Below, piece after piece: positions 47,001 to 58,399 of a stretch of 64,000 nucleotides of DNA. Every line of letters begins with the position of its first letter. The first letter of the stretch is position 1. This DNA comes from Syngnathus acus. Its lineage: Eukaryota > Chordata > Actinopteri > Syngnathiformes > Syngnathidae. The DNA is taken from contig NC_051096.1 in NCBI RefSeq assembly GCF_901709675.1, positions 3,499,001-3,563,000 of the forward strand, written 5' to 3'. The translations under genes were made by a program, and so were the position numbers. The notes under the pieces are model-generated. The model searched no databases. It was not told the origin of the DNA and was given only the letters and a program-made list of their open reading frames with translations.

Positions 47001-50000
47001 CATAGTTTAGTACGTCTGCGCCATATACACAGCTTTTATACGAATTCCTTGTTCCGAATGTTTTTAATGGGCAAGGTGAATTGTGCAGGCAGAGCAAAAA
47101 TGACTGCGGGGGTGACGTGCCACATACCGGGCGGCCCTTAATTATCCCATTAGAATTCAACTGTCGTGCTTAAAGGTGAAAAAGAAAGTGAGAAGAAATC
47201 TACAGTAGTCGCTGTTCTTGCTGGAAGTAAATACATAAAAGGTTGGATCGATAAGTAAGAGCAAAGAACTGTCTGCTATCGCTTGTTCAAGTTCTTAAAA
47301 GCTTGACGGTAGATTTCAAGCAAAATGGCAGGACATCATCATTTATTTTTTGCATTCCGTTTGAGAGTTTATCGAATCCCTTCGTGCTGGCGAGCCGGTG
47401 AAGGTCAGCAGGAGCCGCTGCGTGGGATCCGGCAACAGCCGTCATATCCACTTGGAAACACCCCGGCGATACATGGCGAGGATTAGTGAGACACAAATAC
47501 ACCCTGTGAGAAATCATCCCAGACGCCCAGGCACATATAGGCAGCAGTGGGGACTTTTTATTTACCAGTAATTGCGTTTTTTTTTTTTCCTTGCCGAAAA
47601 TAAATAAAGTGACATGTTCCTCAGGAAGTTGAAGGCGGCGGTGGCGGGGGAGAGGCGACAGGAACGCGTTGTCAGGCTGGCGCGCTTGTGTGACAGCTTA
47701 TAGGCCGATCTGCGCCGAACATGTCTGTCACGCTAAGCTTCACCTGGCCGTTATTGACTAAGATGCTCGAAACATCAAACCGTATTTTTTGGGCCATCGG
47801 AACAACAAGCGTATTTGAAAACTCAGCGTCAACACGTCAGGATGACATTACAGTAAATAAATGTTGCCCTAACTGCTTGTGACTCAAAATGTCCATCTGC
47901 CCTTATTTTGTGAACACGCCGCCTCTTTTAATTTGAAACGCCAAAAAGCAGCAAAGCTAGTTTTTTTTCGCTGAAACAGCCTTAATTGCCACAAGATGGC
48001 GCCAAAGCACTATCATATAGGAAGGTAGTAACTGTTATAGAGGAAATATGCAAACGGAGAGTATTTTGACTGGCAATATTTGTATGAATGGAGTAATTAT
48101 TTCTGCCGCTCATTGTTTCCAAATGGCCGCAATGCAATCTGGCCATAATGCCAGGTATCCAGTGCACCTGGCAACCAGATAAGGACGAGGAAAAAACCCA
48201 AATTGGACTTGTTTTAAGCAAGAGGGGGCTTGACATGAAAAATGATGGATTATTCATTGAAAAGGCCACAATTAGCATATTAAGTGAGTTGTTCTCAATT
48301 CGAGAATTAGCGGCTGCTGTGAGCGAAATAGAGAGGAAGTGACCCGGGAGCTAGCGTTTGCTAATCCTTCCGCCGTGTCGCGCGTCAGGCTGGGCTAATC
48401 CTCGATAGCATCTCTTATTGATCACTGATGCTACGATGGAGCGACAGCAAATGTTACGCAAGCAGCAATTAAAAAGGCTGAAAAGATTTTTTTTTTTTTT
48501 TTACCCATCATCCCCTGCACTGTCCACGCATCGGAAATAGAGTGGTGCTGATTCCCATTTGCATTGAGCAGCTTCTAATTGAACCGTTGCACCGGGCTAA
48601 TTGATCACTTGCTGTAAGTGTAATTGAAACCATTTGAGACGTTCTGCTCCAATCCGATACACCTCGCTCTCCCCCCTCCCTCCCTTTCTCGGTTGCGCTC
48701 GACTGCTCCAGCTGTGTATTGACTGTTGACTAGCAGTCGGCGTTGAAGCGACGTGGGTGTAATGGAGGGCGTTGGCCCTCTGAACTGCCCTCTGTAATAA
48801 ACTCGGACGGAGGCGAGCGCCGTGTGGAAGCTTTTCCAACCCAGTTTGCGATGATGCTTTTGTTTAGATTTGCTAAGTGAGGGGCCGTTTAAGCGTTACC
48901 CTTAAAAGTCAGGAGGTGATGGATTGACACGTACACGTTTCAAGTCGTCATGACGATCACCATCCTGCCTCCTCCACGCGCCATTGCCATGGCAACCGTA
49001 ATGCTATCAGTAATACACTGGACCGGCATCTTCATCCTCCTCTTCCTCTTGTTGCTCCCTTAAGGAGGTCTTGCAGCAATGTGCAGTGGAGTGTGGCAGA
49101 CCCCCCCTGGTGGCTGTAGACCATCAGGGTCAATGTAGGGTCCAGAAAGACCACCAAAAACAAAACAGAGACCGAAGAGATGAGGTTAGCTGAGGCGTTC
49201 TGCCGGAAACATCGGTAATAGCTTGACCATGCTCCACCGCGCCATTTCATTCAGTTAAGCGAGATTTGTTTAGTTTTTGATGCTTTCCAGTCGGCTCATT
49301 TGTCAAACGCTGGACTGGAAGAAATAAAAACGCTTTCTTCGCTATCGGAGTGGAGATGACAATCGGAGTCTGCTGTTTTTAAATGCGGGGATGTTCATTT
49401 GTATGAAAATGCCAGACTTCAAATACAAAACTTCTTCGCTATGCATCGTAAATAACAAGGTCAAGCAGACTTCTTGGATGTCGAGGACGGATGACGGCGT
49501 GATTGAATGGAGAGATATAAAGTGGAAAACAAAATAAAAGATCATATTTGGAGAAAGTGACAAAAAGGGCCACTGACAGTGACGGTGATAGAAAGCAGGA
49601 GGGGAGGGGGAGGAGGGAGGGGGGTGTTGTTTTAAGATCAGTATGGATGAGTGCCTTTTTGCTTCCCGTGGGAGGCGGCCCGTCGGATCGCTGTGCCTGT
49701 CACTCGAGCGGCTTGTGCTGAGTCGGCGATGTGTGTCTCAGGTAGCTCATCTGAGAGTGCAGGTAATTAACTTAAAAACGAAGCAACAGCGTTTCTTATC
49801 AATGATTGAGTCATCTTTCATATCATACATTATAATGATTATTTTTCAACATTATGCAAATTTGATCCACATTTCGGATAATAAATCTTAAATTCCACAT
49901 GTAAAGTCCGATAAATGGTATTAAATGGCAAACCTTCCGGGGTGTCTCCATCGGGGCAAAGTTCGGGTTGTTTTTGCAGCTCGACTGACTGCACACCTTC

Positions 50001-52971
50001 CGCCTGAGCGTGTCGAGCCGGCGCAGCGTGAAGGTTATCGGGCCGGGCCGCTGGAGGTGCCGGCGCGTAGATGGAGGCTCCCCGCAGGTTAGCCGCCACC
50101 TTCTGCGCTTCCCAGCAGGAAGCGGTCAAAGTGCCTTCCTCCCATGTCAACCCACGGCCGTCTTCCAGCGACTAAAAGCCGCCGGCGTCTCCACTTCACC
50201 CCCCACCACCGCAATGTCACCTTCCCCTCTGCCCCCCCCCAACCTTTCTTACTTGTCATTTTTCATCACGCCGTCCATGTTTGCTAATCTGCCCCCCCCT
50301 TTCGCAATTCATCATCTCCACTTCTTCTTCTGAAGGTTACCGAGCGGCCGATAGACGCCACGAAACGAGGGGGAAGGGAGACAATCATAAAGGCCGACAG
50401 GGAGGGTAGACTGGGGGGGGTTATCCTCTTATCTCTCGGTCCGTCTTTCCCTCACTTTCTTTTTTCATTTGCAATCTCTAAATCGCCCTTTCTTCTCCTC
50501 TTCTTATTCCCGCCGTCTCCTGGCTGTCATTGCTGGTCATCAATGAGCAACGTGTGTGTGTTGAACATGTGACACCTGTTAGCTTGCGCAAATGTAGCAT
50601 TTAAGATAATAATAATAATCTTAAATGTGCCAACTACTGCCAATGAGACCTTGATATTCATTATTTTTGTAGTATCGGTGCTTGGTATCAGCAGACTCTG
50701 CGGTACTTTTAAGCATTCTTTCATTCCACGTGAATGGCATTTAAATTAATTTTCGATTGAAACTCAAGAGTCATCTCTGTATTGACAAGATGGCGGCGGC
50801 GGCCGCTCCACCAAAGGTCACATTTGGAATGCGGAGGCTACCTGAGGCCAATCACGGCTTTTGTGCGCCAGCGCGTCTCTCCTTAATTCTAATCAGCAGC
50901 TCTCAGTCATTACTATTCCACCTGCACCCCCGCCGGCAGACTGCACAAACGGCTACGCTTTGCACTAAAGTTTTGCTGGAAAACCTTGAAGGCCACGGCC
51001 GTTTCACACAACATTGCCCCCCCCTAGCTTAACCCGTATCGGCGTATTGAGCAAGCAAATCAGGGCGCTTTCAATACGGCCCCACCTTGAGCAGCTCAAC
51101 TCCCTTTGTAGCCACCTGTGTTTGCATTATGCATCTTCTCCGAGTAATCTCCGCTCTCATCTTTCAATTTCCCTCCCTGGCTTTTCCACGTTTTGGCTCG
51201 AGTCTTATCTGGCTGCCTTAATATTCCTTCATCTGGATTTTTTTTTTCCCGCCCCTTTGGACATTTCAGCTCTATCTTCCTTCTTGGCAAGTTCCTGGCT
51301 GAAATTGAGCTGAGCCACGCCAAATCTTAAGCAACCCGATATAAACTTGTAACGAGGTTATATGGTGGATATAAAAAGTCTACACACCCCTTGTTCAAAC
51401 GCCAGGTTTTTGTGATGAAAATGATGACCAAGATAAATAATTTCAAAAATATTTCCTACCTTTATAGTCACTTACAAAGTGAAGTAAAAATAAACAACGG
51501 AAATCGTGTGGTTGCATAAGTGTGCACACCCTCTTCTGACTCCAAATTGGCCATGCAACGCTGGCTCCCCTTTTCATCCAGACAGCCGCAGTCTTGACAA
51601 CGTGAGGTGATTAACGCGGATTAACAAAGCCAAGCGGTCTCCTTTTGATTCCGTCAGCGTGCGTCTGCAACTTTTCTACCCGCCTGAGAAAGTTCAAGAG
51701 GTGTCAACGTGTTCGAGTGGATCCTATTGATGTACTGTGCTTATCAAAATGGTTTTGAAAGTGAACATCCGCTGTCATAAACTGAAGACTCTTTTGATAC
51801 CGGCGAGCTCTCCATGTTTGACTAAACAAATGTTCCTGTCCGGTGCTGTCATTAATGTGACATTTCATCTCAATCAAAAAAAACAAAATGTCTGTGACAA
51901 GGCTTTGCATTTTGTGTGTACGTGTGCTTGTAAGTACACAAGATGGCAAATTTGACAAGTTGCCTTTTACATTTGGGATGGATGTAATGTAAATACACAC
52001 AAGCTGTATTTGTCCACTCGGTAAACAAACACAGTGCAGCTCAGTCTCTTGGTCGCAGCTTTGCTTTAGTGAGTTTGAAGCAAAATATGGATTTTTAAAC
52101 ATGAGTCAACTTGTTGAGGTTGCATCTTGTAGATATGCTTCACAAAATGAAATAAAAAAAAAAAAGATTGTTGGTTCAGAGGAAGTGTCGTGCTTGTGAG
52201 CGCGGCCGTCTGTCGGCGTCGGCAGATGGAGTTTGTAGCCTGCTTGTTAACACGAGCTTCCTTCCATCCTTGAGTCAATCTGGCCTCAGCCTGCTCTGTA
52301 TTCCGAAGACTCGCTCGTCCGCCTTGCATCAAATCTTCTCTCCATCTCCCGGCTTGCCCCCAAACATGAGAACGGGATGATTTCTCCTGAAGGCAAAGCT
52401 TGGCGTCTCTAGTTACAAGCCCACTCTAGTTGTCAGTGGCTCATCCTTTTTCGTTTTCCACTTCCTGTCTCATTCAGCGTGAATGCGTTTCCGCCCCCGG
52501 ATGCTATCTGAGGCGATACAGTGTGTACCGTACACTTTTGCACGATGAGAGCGAGCGGTGAGTAAGCGCCTGGGGGTGGCAAACATCCAGGTGATCTGCA
52601 AAGGCACGCGAGGCAACCTTGAGCCGTGGCCGGTCAATTATTCAGAAGAAAAAGGCCTCCATTGTAGCCTGGCCCCGCCCCCCGGCGCTTAGTGCTGCCT
52701 CCGCATCCCAGCAACTCCCACCATCTCCCATGTGGGCCCCTTATCAGTGCTCCCTGGCGCAACGTGTAAATAATTACTCCATGACCACGGGCGTGTTTGC
52801 GCAAAGGCGACAGCAGAAGAAAAATTGGAAAAGGATGATGGGTTATTTTAAAAAAAAAAGCCTTTAATTATTGATGCGGGCCATACCTAGGACGTCTTGG
52901 CATGTCGATGTGTGTGTGGTGGTGTGTTTGGGTTTTTACTTCATTTTTCTTGAATAATTAATTTGTTGATC

Positions 52972-53010
<39 letters not shown>

Positions 53011-56000
53011 TGTGTATATGTATGTATGAATATCGTTGTGTTGCTAACCAAAACAGCAGCACCTACCAAGACACTTAAAGAATGAAAGCGTGCCGAGTTG
53101 TACCTCCATTTCGCCTCTTGGTGACAAGCTACGGTTGGAATGAGTTGATGAGCTTCATTGAGACAAAAGTAGTGCATTGCCGCCATCATTTTCACTTCAT
53201 TCCAGCTCACAAGTGTTAATTGCGTTTATGAATTACGTTAGCAACTTGCATGCTTGTAACATGATCAACTCGTATTGGATCTTTTTTTTTTTTCTACACA
53301 ATGTACGGCAGTCAGTTGTGTGTTTCTGTCGGAGCCCTGTTGTAGCCGCGCACGCGTGCACACGTGCACACGCGAGTGGAAGATGGCACAGATAGCGTTG
53401 CATAATGTATGCGGCTTGTGAGGTGTCTGCTGAAGAAGCTTGACTTGCTGATGCAGAAAGAGTCTCCACTGCTTCTTGCACTCTCGCTAACTCACTGTAC
53501 GCTCTCCAAAAATCATAAACGAGGGCAATCATGTCAAGTGCACCCCCAGAATAATCATGGTAGCTTCCACAACTAGACAAAAGCTGATCCTCGCAACAAG
53601 ACGCCCCCCCCCCACCCCCCCTCCTAAAGCCAACAAGCTAAGATATTCCCTCATCTCATTACCCATCAGGATACACACGCATACACAGAATCCGTTCTGC
53701 GAGTCCCGGCTGATTGAGTTAGTTCCACAATTAAGCGGCCGTTTTACAGCGTTTCGATCGGGAGCGCCAGAGCCGAGCTGGGGTGGAGTAGAAGTGCTGA
53801 GGCAAGTCTGGCTCCAACCCCCCCGGCAGCCAATACGAGGCCGGCGGGGGTCATCCGTCGCTTTGTTCCATAACACTAACAACCCCCCCCCCCCCTCGGT
53901 GAAATTGAGGAACATTATCTTTTATGTATTTACCTATTCCACCTTGTCGATTAACCCGGCAGGTTTTAGTGGGAAATCGTACAAAAACCTAACGCTGCCA
54001 AGATGCGCATGTTAGGAAATCAAAGTCGTAACATTTTGAAAATTGTCTGAATATTACGATGTTGTAAATTCACAGCAAAGTCGTAAAATAAGAAAAAATT
54101 ACATGAGGTCAAAGGGCAGTTGTACGAAGTAAAACACTTTCATGAGAATTGTCATAGAAGTTTGTTCCCCCGCCTGCCTTTGTTTGTGATGTTCTGAATG
54201 AATGACTGGTAAAAAGAAAAACAAAAAAAAGCAGCTTTTCACGCTCTGATGGGAAAGATGATCAGGATCAAGGTATGAAAATTTTCCTTCCTCATTTTCT
54301 AATTAAATAGCCCCGTCTCTCGAGGATTCCACTAATAACATGGTTACGCTTGTGTAACTCTGTGCTTGTGTGTGCGCGGGTGTCTAGGAAGTAGAGATGA
54401 GCGCTGATTGTTTCCTCCTTTGTGTAAAAAAAAATAAATAAAAAAAAGTGAGGGAGGCAGGCGATCCCTACATAAGCACCACAGCAGCACAATACTCCCA
54501 TCTGCTGGTACGTTGTAGTATTGCACCTCTGGGCCCTCTGGGCATGACTATGCACTTCCCAAATGCTGTGAAGGTTATACAACACTCATCTTTATTATTA
54601 GATTTTATTTTTTTGCTTTTTTGTTTGTGAGCTGCTCTTCCTTTCAGATTTTTTTTTAACAATTTGTGTTTTTTTTCCCCCCAGGTTGCGGCGGGAGGGC
54701 TACACAGTGCAGGTAAGCGTCAACGACTACTTGGACATCTACTGCCCGCATTACAACACCAGCCTGCGGGGGACGCTGGAGCGCAGCGTGGCCGAGCAAT
54801 ACATCCTGTACATGGTCAGCTACCGCGGCTACCTCACCTGCGACCCGCGGCTGGGCTCCAAGCGCTGGGAGTGCAACCGGCCGCACGCGCCGCACGCGCC
54901 CATCAAGTTCTCCGAGAAGTTCCAGCGCTACAGCGCCTTCTCGCTGGGCTACGAATTCACCGTGGGACAAGAATACTTCTACATATGTCAGTCTGCATAT
55001 ACATGATAAAGTGGGCGGGGTTAACAACAGCAATACAGTGATCCCTCGCTACTTCGCGTTTCGTTTATCGCGGCTTCACTACATCGCGGATTTTTTTTTC
55101 CAAATTAAAAAAAACATTTAAAAGTCAAAATAAAACTTCTAAACATGTGTCTAACCTTTAGGACAATGTAGTATTGCTCCAAATGTTCGTTTACATTCCT
55201 TTAGAAGTCCGTTTTTGCGTGTTAGCATGAACGCGAATTAGCATCTTTCCGCTAACTCGTTAGCCTGCCCAGTACTTCTTGTTGGTGACCGTACTTTGTG
55301 GGGTTCACTTATCGCGGGTGGTTTTTGGAACCAATTATCCGCGATGAACGAGGGATTACTGTAGTGGGATACTCCTGTGAAGATTTGAAAACGGTGTCAT
55401 TATTGTTTGTGCAAATCCATCCTCTATTTTTCTGACACTCATTGTCTACCTGCTCTTAAGCCACGCCCACTCATCACCACCATGGCCATAGCTGCTTGAG
55501 GATGAGGGTCTACGTTTGCTGCTCTACCGGTGAGAAAATAGCACCAACATCGCCTACTTGTCGGCCATTTTGGTACCTCCAGGAGCAGGAGATCATTTGT
55601 GTTTTGACGCAGCTGTTTTGGTCCAATCACGTTTCTGAATTTCTCAAATGATCCCCAATCGAGTATTAGTTCGACCGCTTAAGGTTTTGATTGGCTGTCG
55701 CTTTTATCTCAGTGTCTCATTCGGACGACGACTCCAGCCAGACGGCCAGCGCCTACACGGTGAGGCCGAGCATCAAAATACACAACATTGGTGAGTCACT
55801 TGCCATACATTGAAATATTTTTTCTTTTTATAGCTATATAAATATCCGAATGTTTCATCTGTGGTTGTCATCTCTATAATAAAACTCACCCTCGACTGTG
55901 TGAGACGTTCATGTCATAACAAGCTTTCCAACACGAGGTCAAAGTCGGGTTCGACTTTACAAAGCGCCAGACGAACATGCGACGTTGAACTCCCCCGGGC

Positions 56001-57593
56001 GAGATCAGACACATCAGTCGATAGGCGAGAAGGGGGCTGTCCGCTTGGATAAATCCCGCCGTGGACTCCCGGCGAGGCGTAAAACAATGTGTCGCCTTGC
56101 TTGGATGCATTAGCTTGAGCGCTCAGGGAGGGGAGCCGAGGACTATTTGACAAATCAATAGCACACCAACAGGACGTTAAGCTTCACAGTGGTCAGGGAG
56201 AGCAAGGTTTTTTAAAATCATCATATTTATTCCATGACTTTGCGATTTGTATTTTGTTAGCTTAATGCTAGCAAACAATACAAAACGCCATACTGAGTCA
56301 TAAATTCTTTATCATCTGCAAAGAATCCCTATTTCTGCAGTTTTCTATACGTTTAGTTTACTGCCTCCTGGTGGCCAAAACGTACATGCCAGAAATAGCA
56401 GCATAGAATTAATTGCAGTCATTGCTGACAGCCATTTTGAGTATTTCCTGTGTGTAAGTGTTTTCTTAAAGACATTTTACGAGCGCCCTAACCTTTCTTT
56501 AGCCTTGACTGCATGTTCCGGCCCACTAACATTTACAGCGTGGAGTCTGTGCAGCATCAATCTGACCATTCATGTCTCCTCTCAGACCCAACTGGCATGT
56601 TTTAGGATTTTTGGGGGAAACCGGCTTACGCAGAGAAAACACCGCACGGGGCGTAGGCGGGCGAACACGCGCGGGCGCAGCCTTAAAGCGATTGCGCTGA
56701 ACCGCCTCGCCGCCGCCACTGTGACGCGCTAAGGGCCCGACAGCAGCGTCGCGTCGGGCTGTGACTGAATTCCCCGCCGCCGCATTTTTGTGGGGGCCGC
56801 AATAAGCGGATCACTCATTCATATGCAAAGACAACTTACAGGCGCACCAAAATAGACGTTGGCAGCTTGCGGGCCTCACGGGTGACAAGAACAGGGTTTG
56901 CTTTGACGACTGAAAAGGTCAAATGGTTGCCAAAAAAACACAAAAGCCTAAGGTCTTTTTTTTTCTTCAAAGAAAACATAAAAAGGTCAACATTAAAATG
57001 CCTCATGACTTCTCAGTGAAGAGTTTAAAGAAGCAGGTTTGTGCTGCTTGATTAACAAGTCCGAAAGCGCCACGACGACCATTTGCGTGTTAAAATCACC
57101 TCACGTTTGTCTCTTTTCTCGACTGACCTCGTGGATGTAATACGACGCCGGCGTAATGAGCGCCGAATAACCCAAGATGTCCTCTCGCAGCTCTTTTGGC
57201 CCGCGGCTAATGTTCTCGTCGGCTCTAATCAATGCCTAGTCCGTGCTAATTCGTCCTGATTGAACACACACATACACACACTTAGGACAAAAACATAATT
57301 AGAATTAAAAAAAAAAAACACATTGGCAAGATTAGCAACACGCTAATGATAATTGGCGCTTTGTTGATGATTGCATCATATCTGTGAATCACCATTTGTG
57401 TGCGGCACTGAATAACGTCGCACTCATCTTTTTTGCTTTCCCTCCATTTATTTATTTACTTTTAACTCCAGATGAGTTTAACCCCGAAGTCCCCAAGTTG
57501 GAGAAGAGCGTGAGCGGCAGCAGCCCGTCGCGTGACCGACTCCTGCTTACCGTGGCCGCCATGCTGCTCGCCAACACCGACCTGCTGTCATAG
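41097..57593 (+). CDS. efna3: ephrin-A3 (GPI-anchored Eph receptor ligand)
   Basis: Ephrin-A3 is a GPI-anchored ligand of EphA receptors that guides axons and shapes cell boundaries and dendritic spines. Exons are 41097-41215, 54685-54986, 55461-55529, 55713-55790 and 57472-57593, giving 229 residues (human 238). The ATG follows an in-frame TGA at 41088. Residues 1 to about 26 are a signal peptide, followed by SNRHAVYWNSSN, an ephrin-A3 block with an N-glycosylation site. Exon 2 is the receptor-binding domain, with YTVQV, DYLDIYCPHYNTS, WECNRPHAPHAPIKFSEKFQ and the G-H loop RYSAFSLGYEF. Exon 3 gives the last conserved cysteines (SCLRMRVYVCCS). Exon 5 reads VPKLEKSVSGSSPSRDR, then a hydrophobic GPI-signal tail. 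Family match is to EFNA3 rather than EFNA1/2/4/5; the teleost a or b copy is undetermined. Confidence 0.95.
43094..43230. repeat. dispersed repeat, copy 2, with CTCF-like core
   Basis: GCTTAAAGCTAATGC and GCTAACAAAGCTAGC precede CTGCCCTCTAGTGGCCG (43211-43227), in the same order and orientation as the copy at 34009 but more diverged. Confidence 0.4.
43888..44043 (-). mobile_element. 5'-truncated LINE tail with 13-bp target duplication
   Basis: GCAAAAGAACCAT occurs perfectly at 43888-43900 and 44031-44043, flanking about 130 bp that start with (CCAT)n and TTTTCTGAACCGC and end GCCAATCGCAGGGCA. Read on the minus strand this is the 3' end of a teleost non-LTR retroelement with an (ATGG)n tail. 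The intact duplication shows target-primed insertion and a fairly young age. Confidence 0.85.
44960..45060. promoter_or_regulatory. candidate homeodomain-site cluster in efna3 intron 1
   Basis: Repeated ATTA/TAAT cores within 100 bp (TTGATTAAAG, TTGATTAGCC, CTAATCAAG, CTAATTAGTG, CTAATTAAGG). Similar clusters are at 29175-29205 and 31636-31655. Dense TAATTA cores are typical of developmental enhancers, but also arise by chance in AT-rich DNA, so this is speculative. Confidence 0.2.
51362..51550 (+). mobile_element. TIR-type repeat copy in efna3 intron 1
   Basis: Begins GGTGGATATAAAAAGTCTAC, then ACACCCCTTGTTCAAACGCC and AGGTTTTTGTGATG. Near its end comes GGTTGCATAAGTGTGCACACCC. I recall this order from an abundant fish repeat. 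The first part matches, inverted, the right end of the element at 16612-16785. No coding capacity. Confidence 0.65.
52972..53028. repeat. compound (TA)n/(TG)n microsatellite
   Basis: TATATATACATA then uninterrupted TA, ending TGTGTATATGTATG. It sits beside a minus-strand copy of the short dispersed repeat CTGCTGTTTTGGTTAGCAA (about 53038-53070). Confidence 0.9.
55034..55363. mobile_element. pogo/Tigger-like MITE in efna3 intron 2
   Basis: CAGTGATCCCTCG at 55036 and CGAGGGATTACTG ending 55361 form terminal inverted repeats, flanked by TA on both sides (55034-55035 and 55362-55363). Subterminal TTTATCGCGG/TTATCGCGGG sequences are also mirrored. About 326 bp without an ORF. TA duplication and CAGTRATCCC termini fit non-autonomous pogo-type transposons; the family assignment is inference. 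Confidence 0.8.
55791..57471 (+). other. efna3: efna3 intron 4
   Basis: No coding signal. Contains dispersed repeat copy 3 (56256-56395) with the CTCF-like CTGCCTCCTGGTGGCCA (56361-56377), a GC-rich stretch at 56640-56790 and a short CA-rich run near 57270. Donor G|GTGAGT and acceptor ACTCCAG. Confidence 0.7.
56256..56395. repeat. dispersed repeat, copy 3, with CTCF-like core
   Basis: GTTAGCTTAATGCTAGCAAA, then ATAC, AAAACGCCA, TTATCATCTGCAAAGAAT and finally CTGCCTCCTGGTGGCCA. Block order and orientation match the copy at 34009-34205. Confidence 0.5.
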
Positions 57594-58389
57594 CGAGACG
57601 GGGCGGGATGGCGGATGCACGCCGTGAAATCCAAATGAACAGAAAAATACCCCCCCTCCCTCCCTCCTCCATCTGTTGTGGTCACGTGACGTTTCAAGCA
57701 ACACGGAGACCCGCCTTAGCATCTTTAGACTCGCTCCTGGGAGGATTAACGGGACGGTGCCGGATGCAGACGATTCTTGCACTGGGATGGATTAAGTACT
57801 GTATGTTTACATTTCTATGGAATAGTTCCGGATGCAGACTACAACTTGGACAAAAATATGCTAGCTAGCATCAAGATGTCTTAAGAATGTTTTGGAAGGG
57901 TGCCGGATGTGGACGGGAATGGTGCCGGATGTAGACAATGCTAGCATGGGGTATGGAAATCATTGTAATGGAAAAAAAAAAAAAGTCGACTTTGTTAGAG
58001 GATAGCGAGCGCTGACGTGAGACCTTTTTGCCTGTTTCCTGCCTTCACAACTCAAGAACACTTTGGATAATGGCCCTTGCGTAGCTGTGGTGCAGTAGAT
58101 GTGCTTAAAAATGTTTTGGGTCGCAGAAGAGTCTTTTACGATTGTCCACCTTGTTTATTGTCCCTAGACCCCCCCAGCTCAAGACCACCAAGTCCACACT
58201 CCACCCCAATCCTGCCTACAAAGAAGTTAGAAGAGCTACATTCAGTGTGGCCCTGTAAGCCTCCACTTTGTAGCCGCCTAAGAGATGCTCGGCCAATCAG
58301 CCCGCTTGGTGGCTAGTTGCCATGGAAACCAGCCCATCATCCAGCCTGAGGAGATTTGACTTAATATTGACTTTGACTGTCAAAATAAA
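57594..58389 (+). other. efna3: efna3 3' UTR with repeated CCGGATG motif
   Basis: Runs from the stop codon to an AATAAA at 58384. It contains four degenerate copies of (T/G)(G/T)CCGGATG(C/T)(A/G)GAC near 57757, 57826, 57901 and 57923. No reading frame is credible. The copies look like local duplications. Confidence 0.55.
58384..58389 (+). terminator. efna3: efna3 poly(A) signal
   Basis: AATAAA about 790 nt after the stop codon, followed within 40 nt by GT-rich sequence (TGTTGTGTGAATGTG), as expected of a cleavage site. Confidence 0.6.
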
Positions 58390-58399
58390 GCTTCAGATG

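Larger units (their letters stand above)
41216..54684 (+). other. efna3: efna3 intron 1 (13.5 kb)
   Basis: The donor is TT|GTAAGT and the acceptor follows a T8C6 tract (CCCCCCAG). No exon-like or family-matching frame is seen inside. It contains a LINE tail with target duplication (43888-44043), a CTCF-like repeat (43094), a TIR-repeat copy (51362), a TA/TG microsatellite (52972) and candidate homeodomain clusters. A giant first intron is usual for ephrin-A genes and often carries enhancers. Confidence 0.75.

Noticed and set aside
53557-54015. 152-codon plus-strand and overlapping 128-codon minus-strand open frames
   Set aside because: Both run through C/G homopolymers (PPPTPPP on one strand, GGGVGGG on the other) and show no conserved motif.
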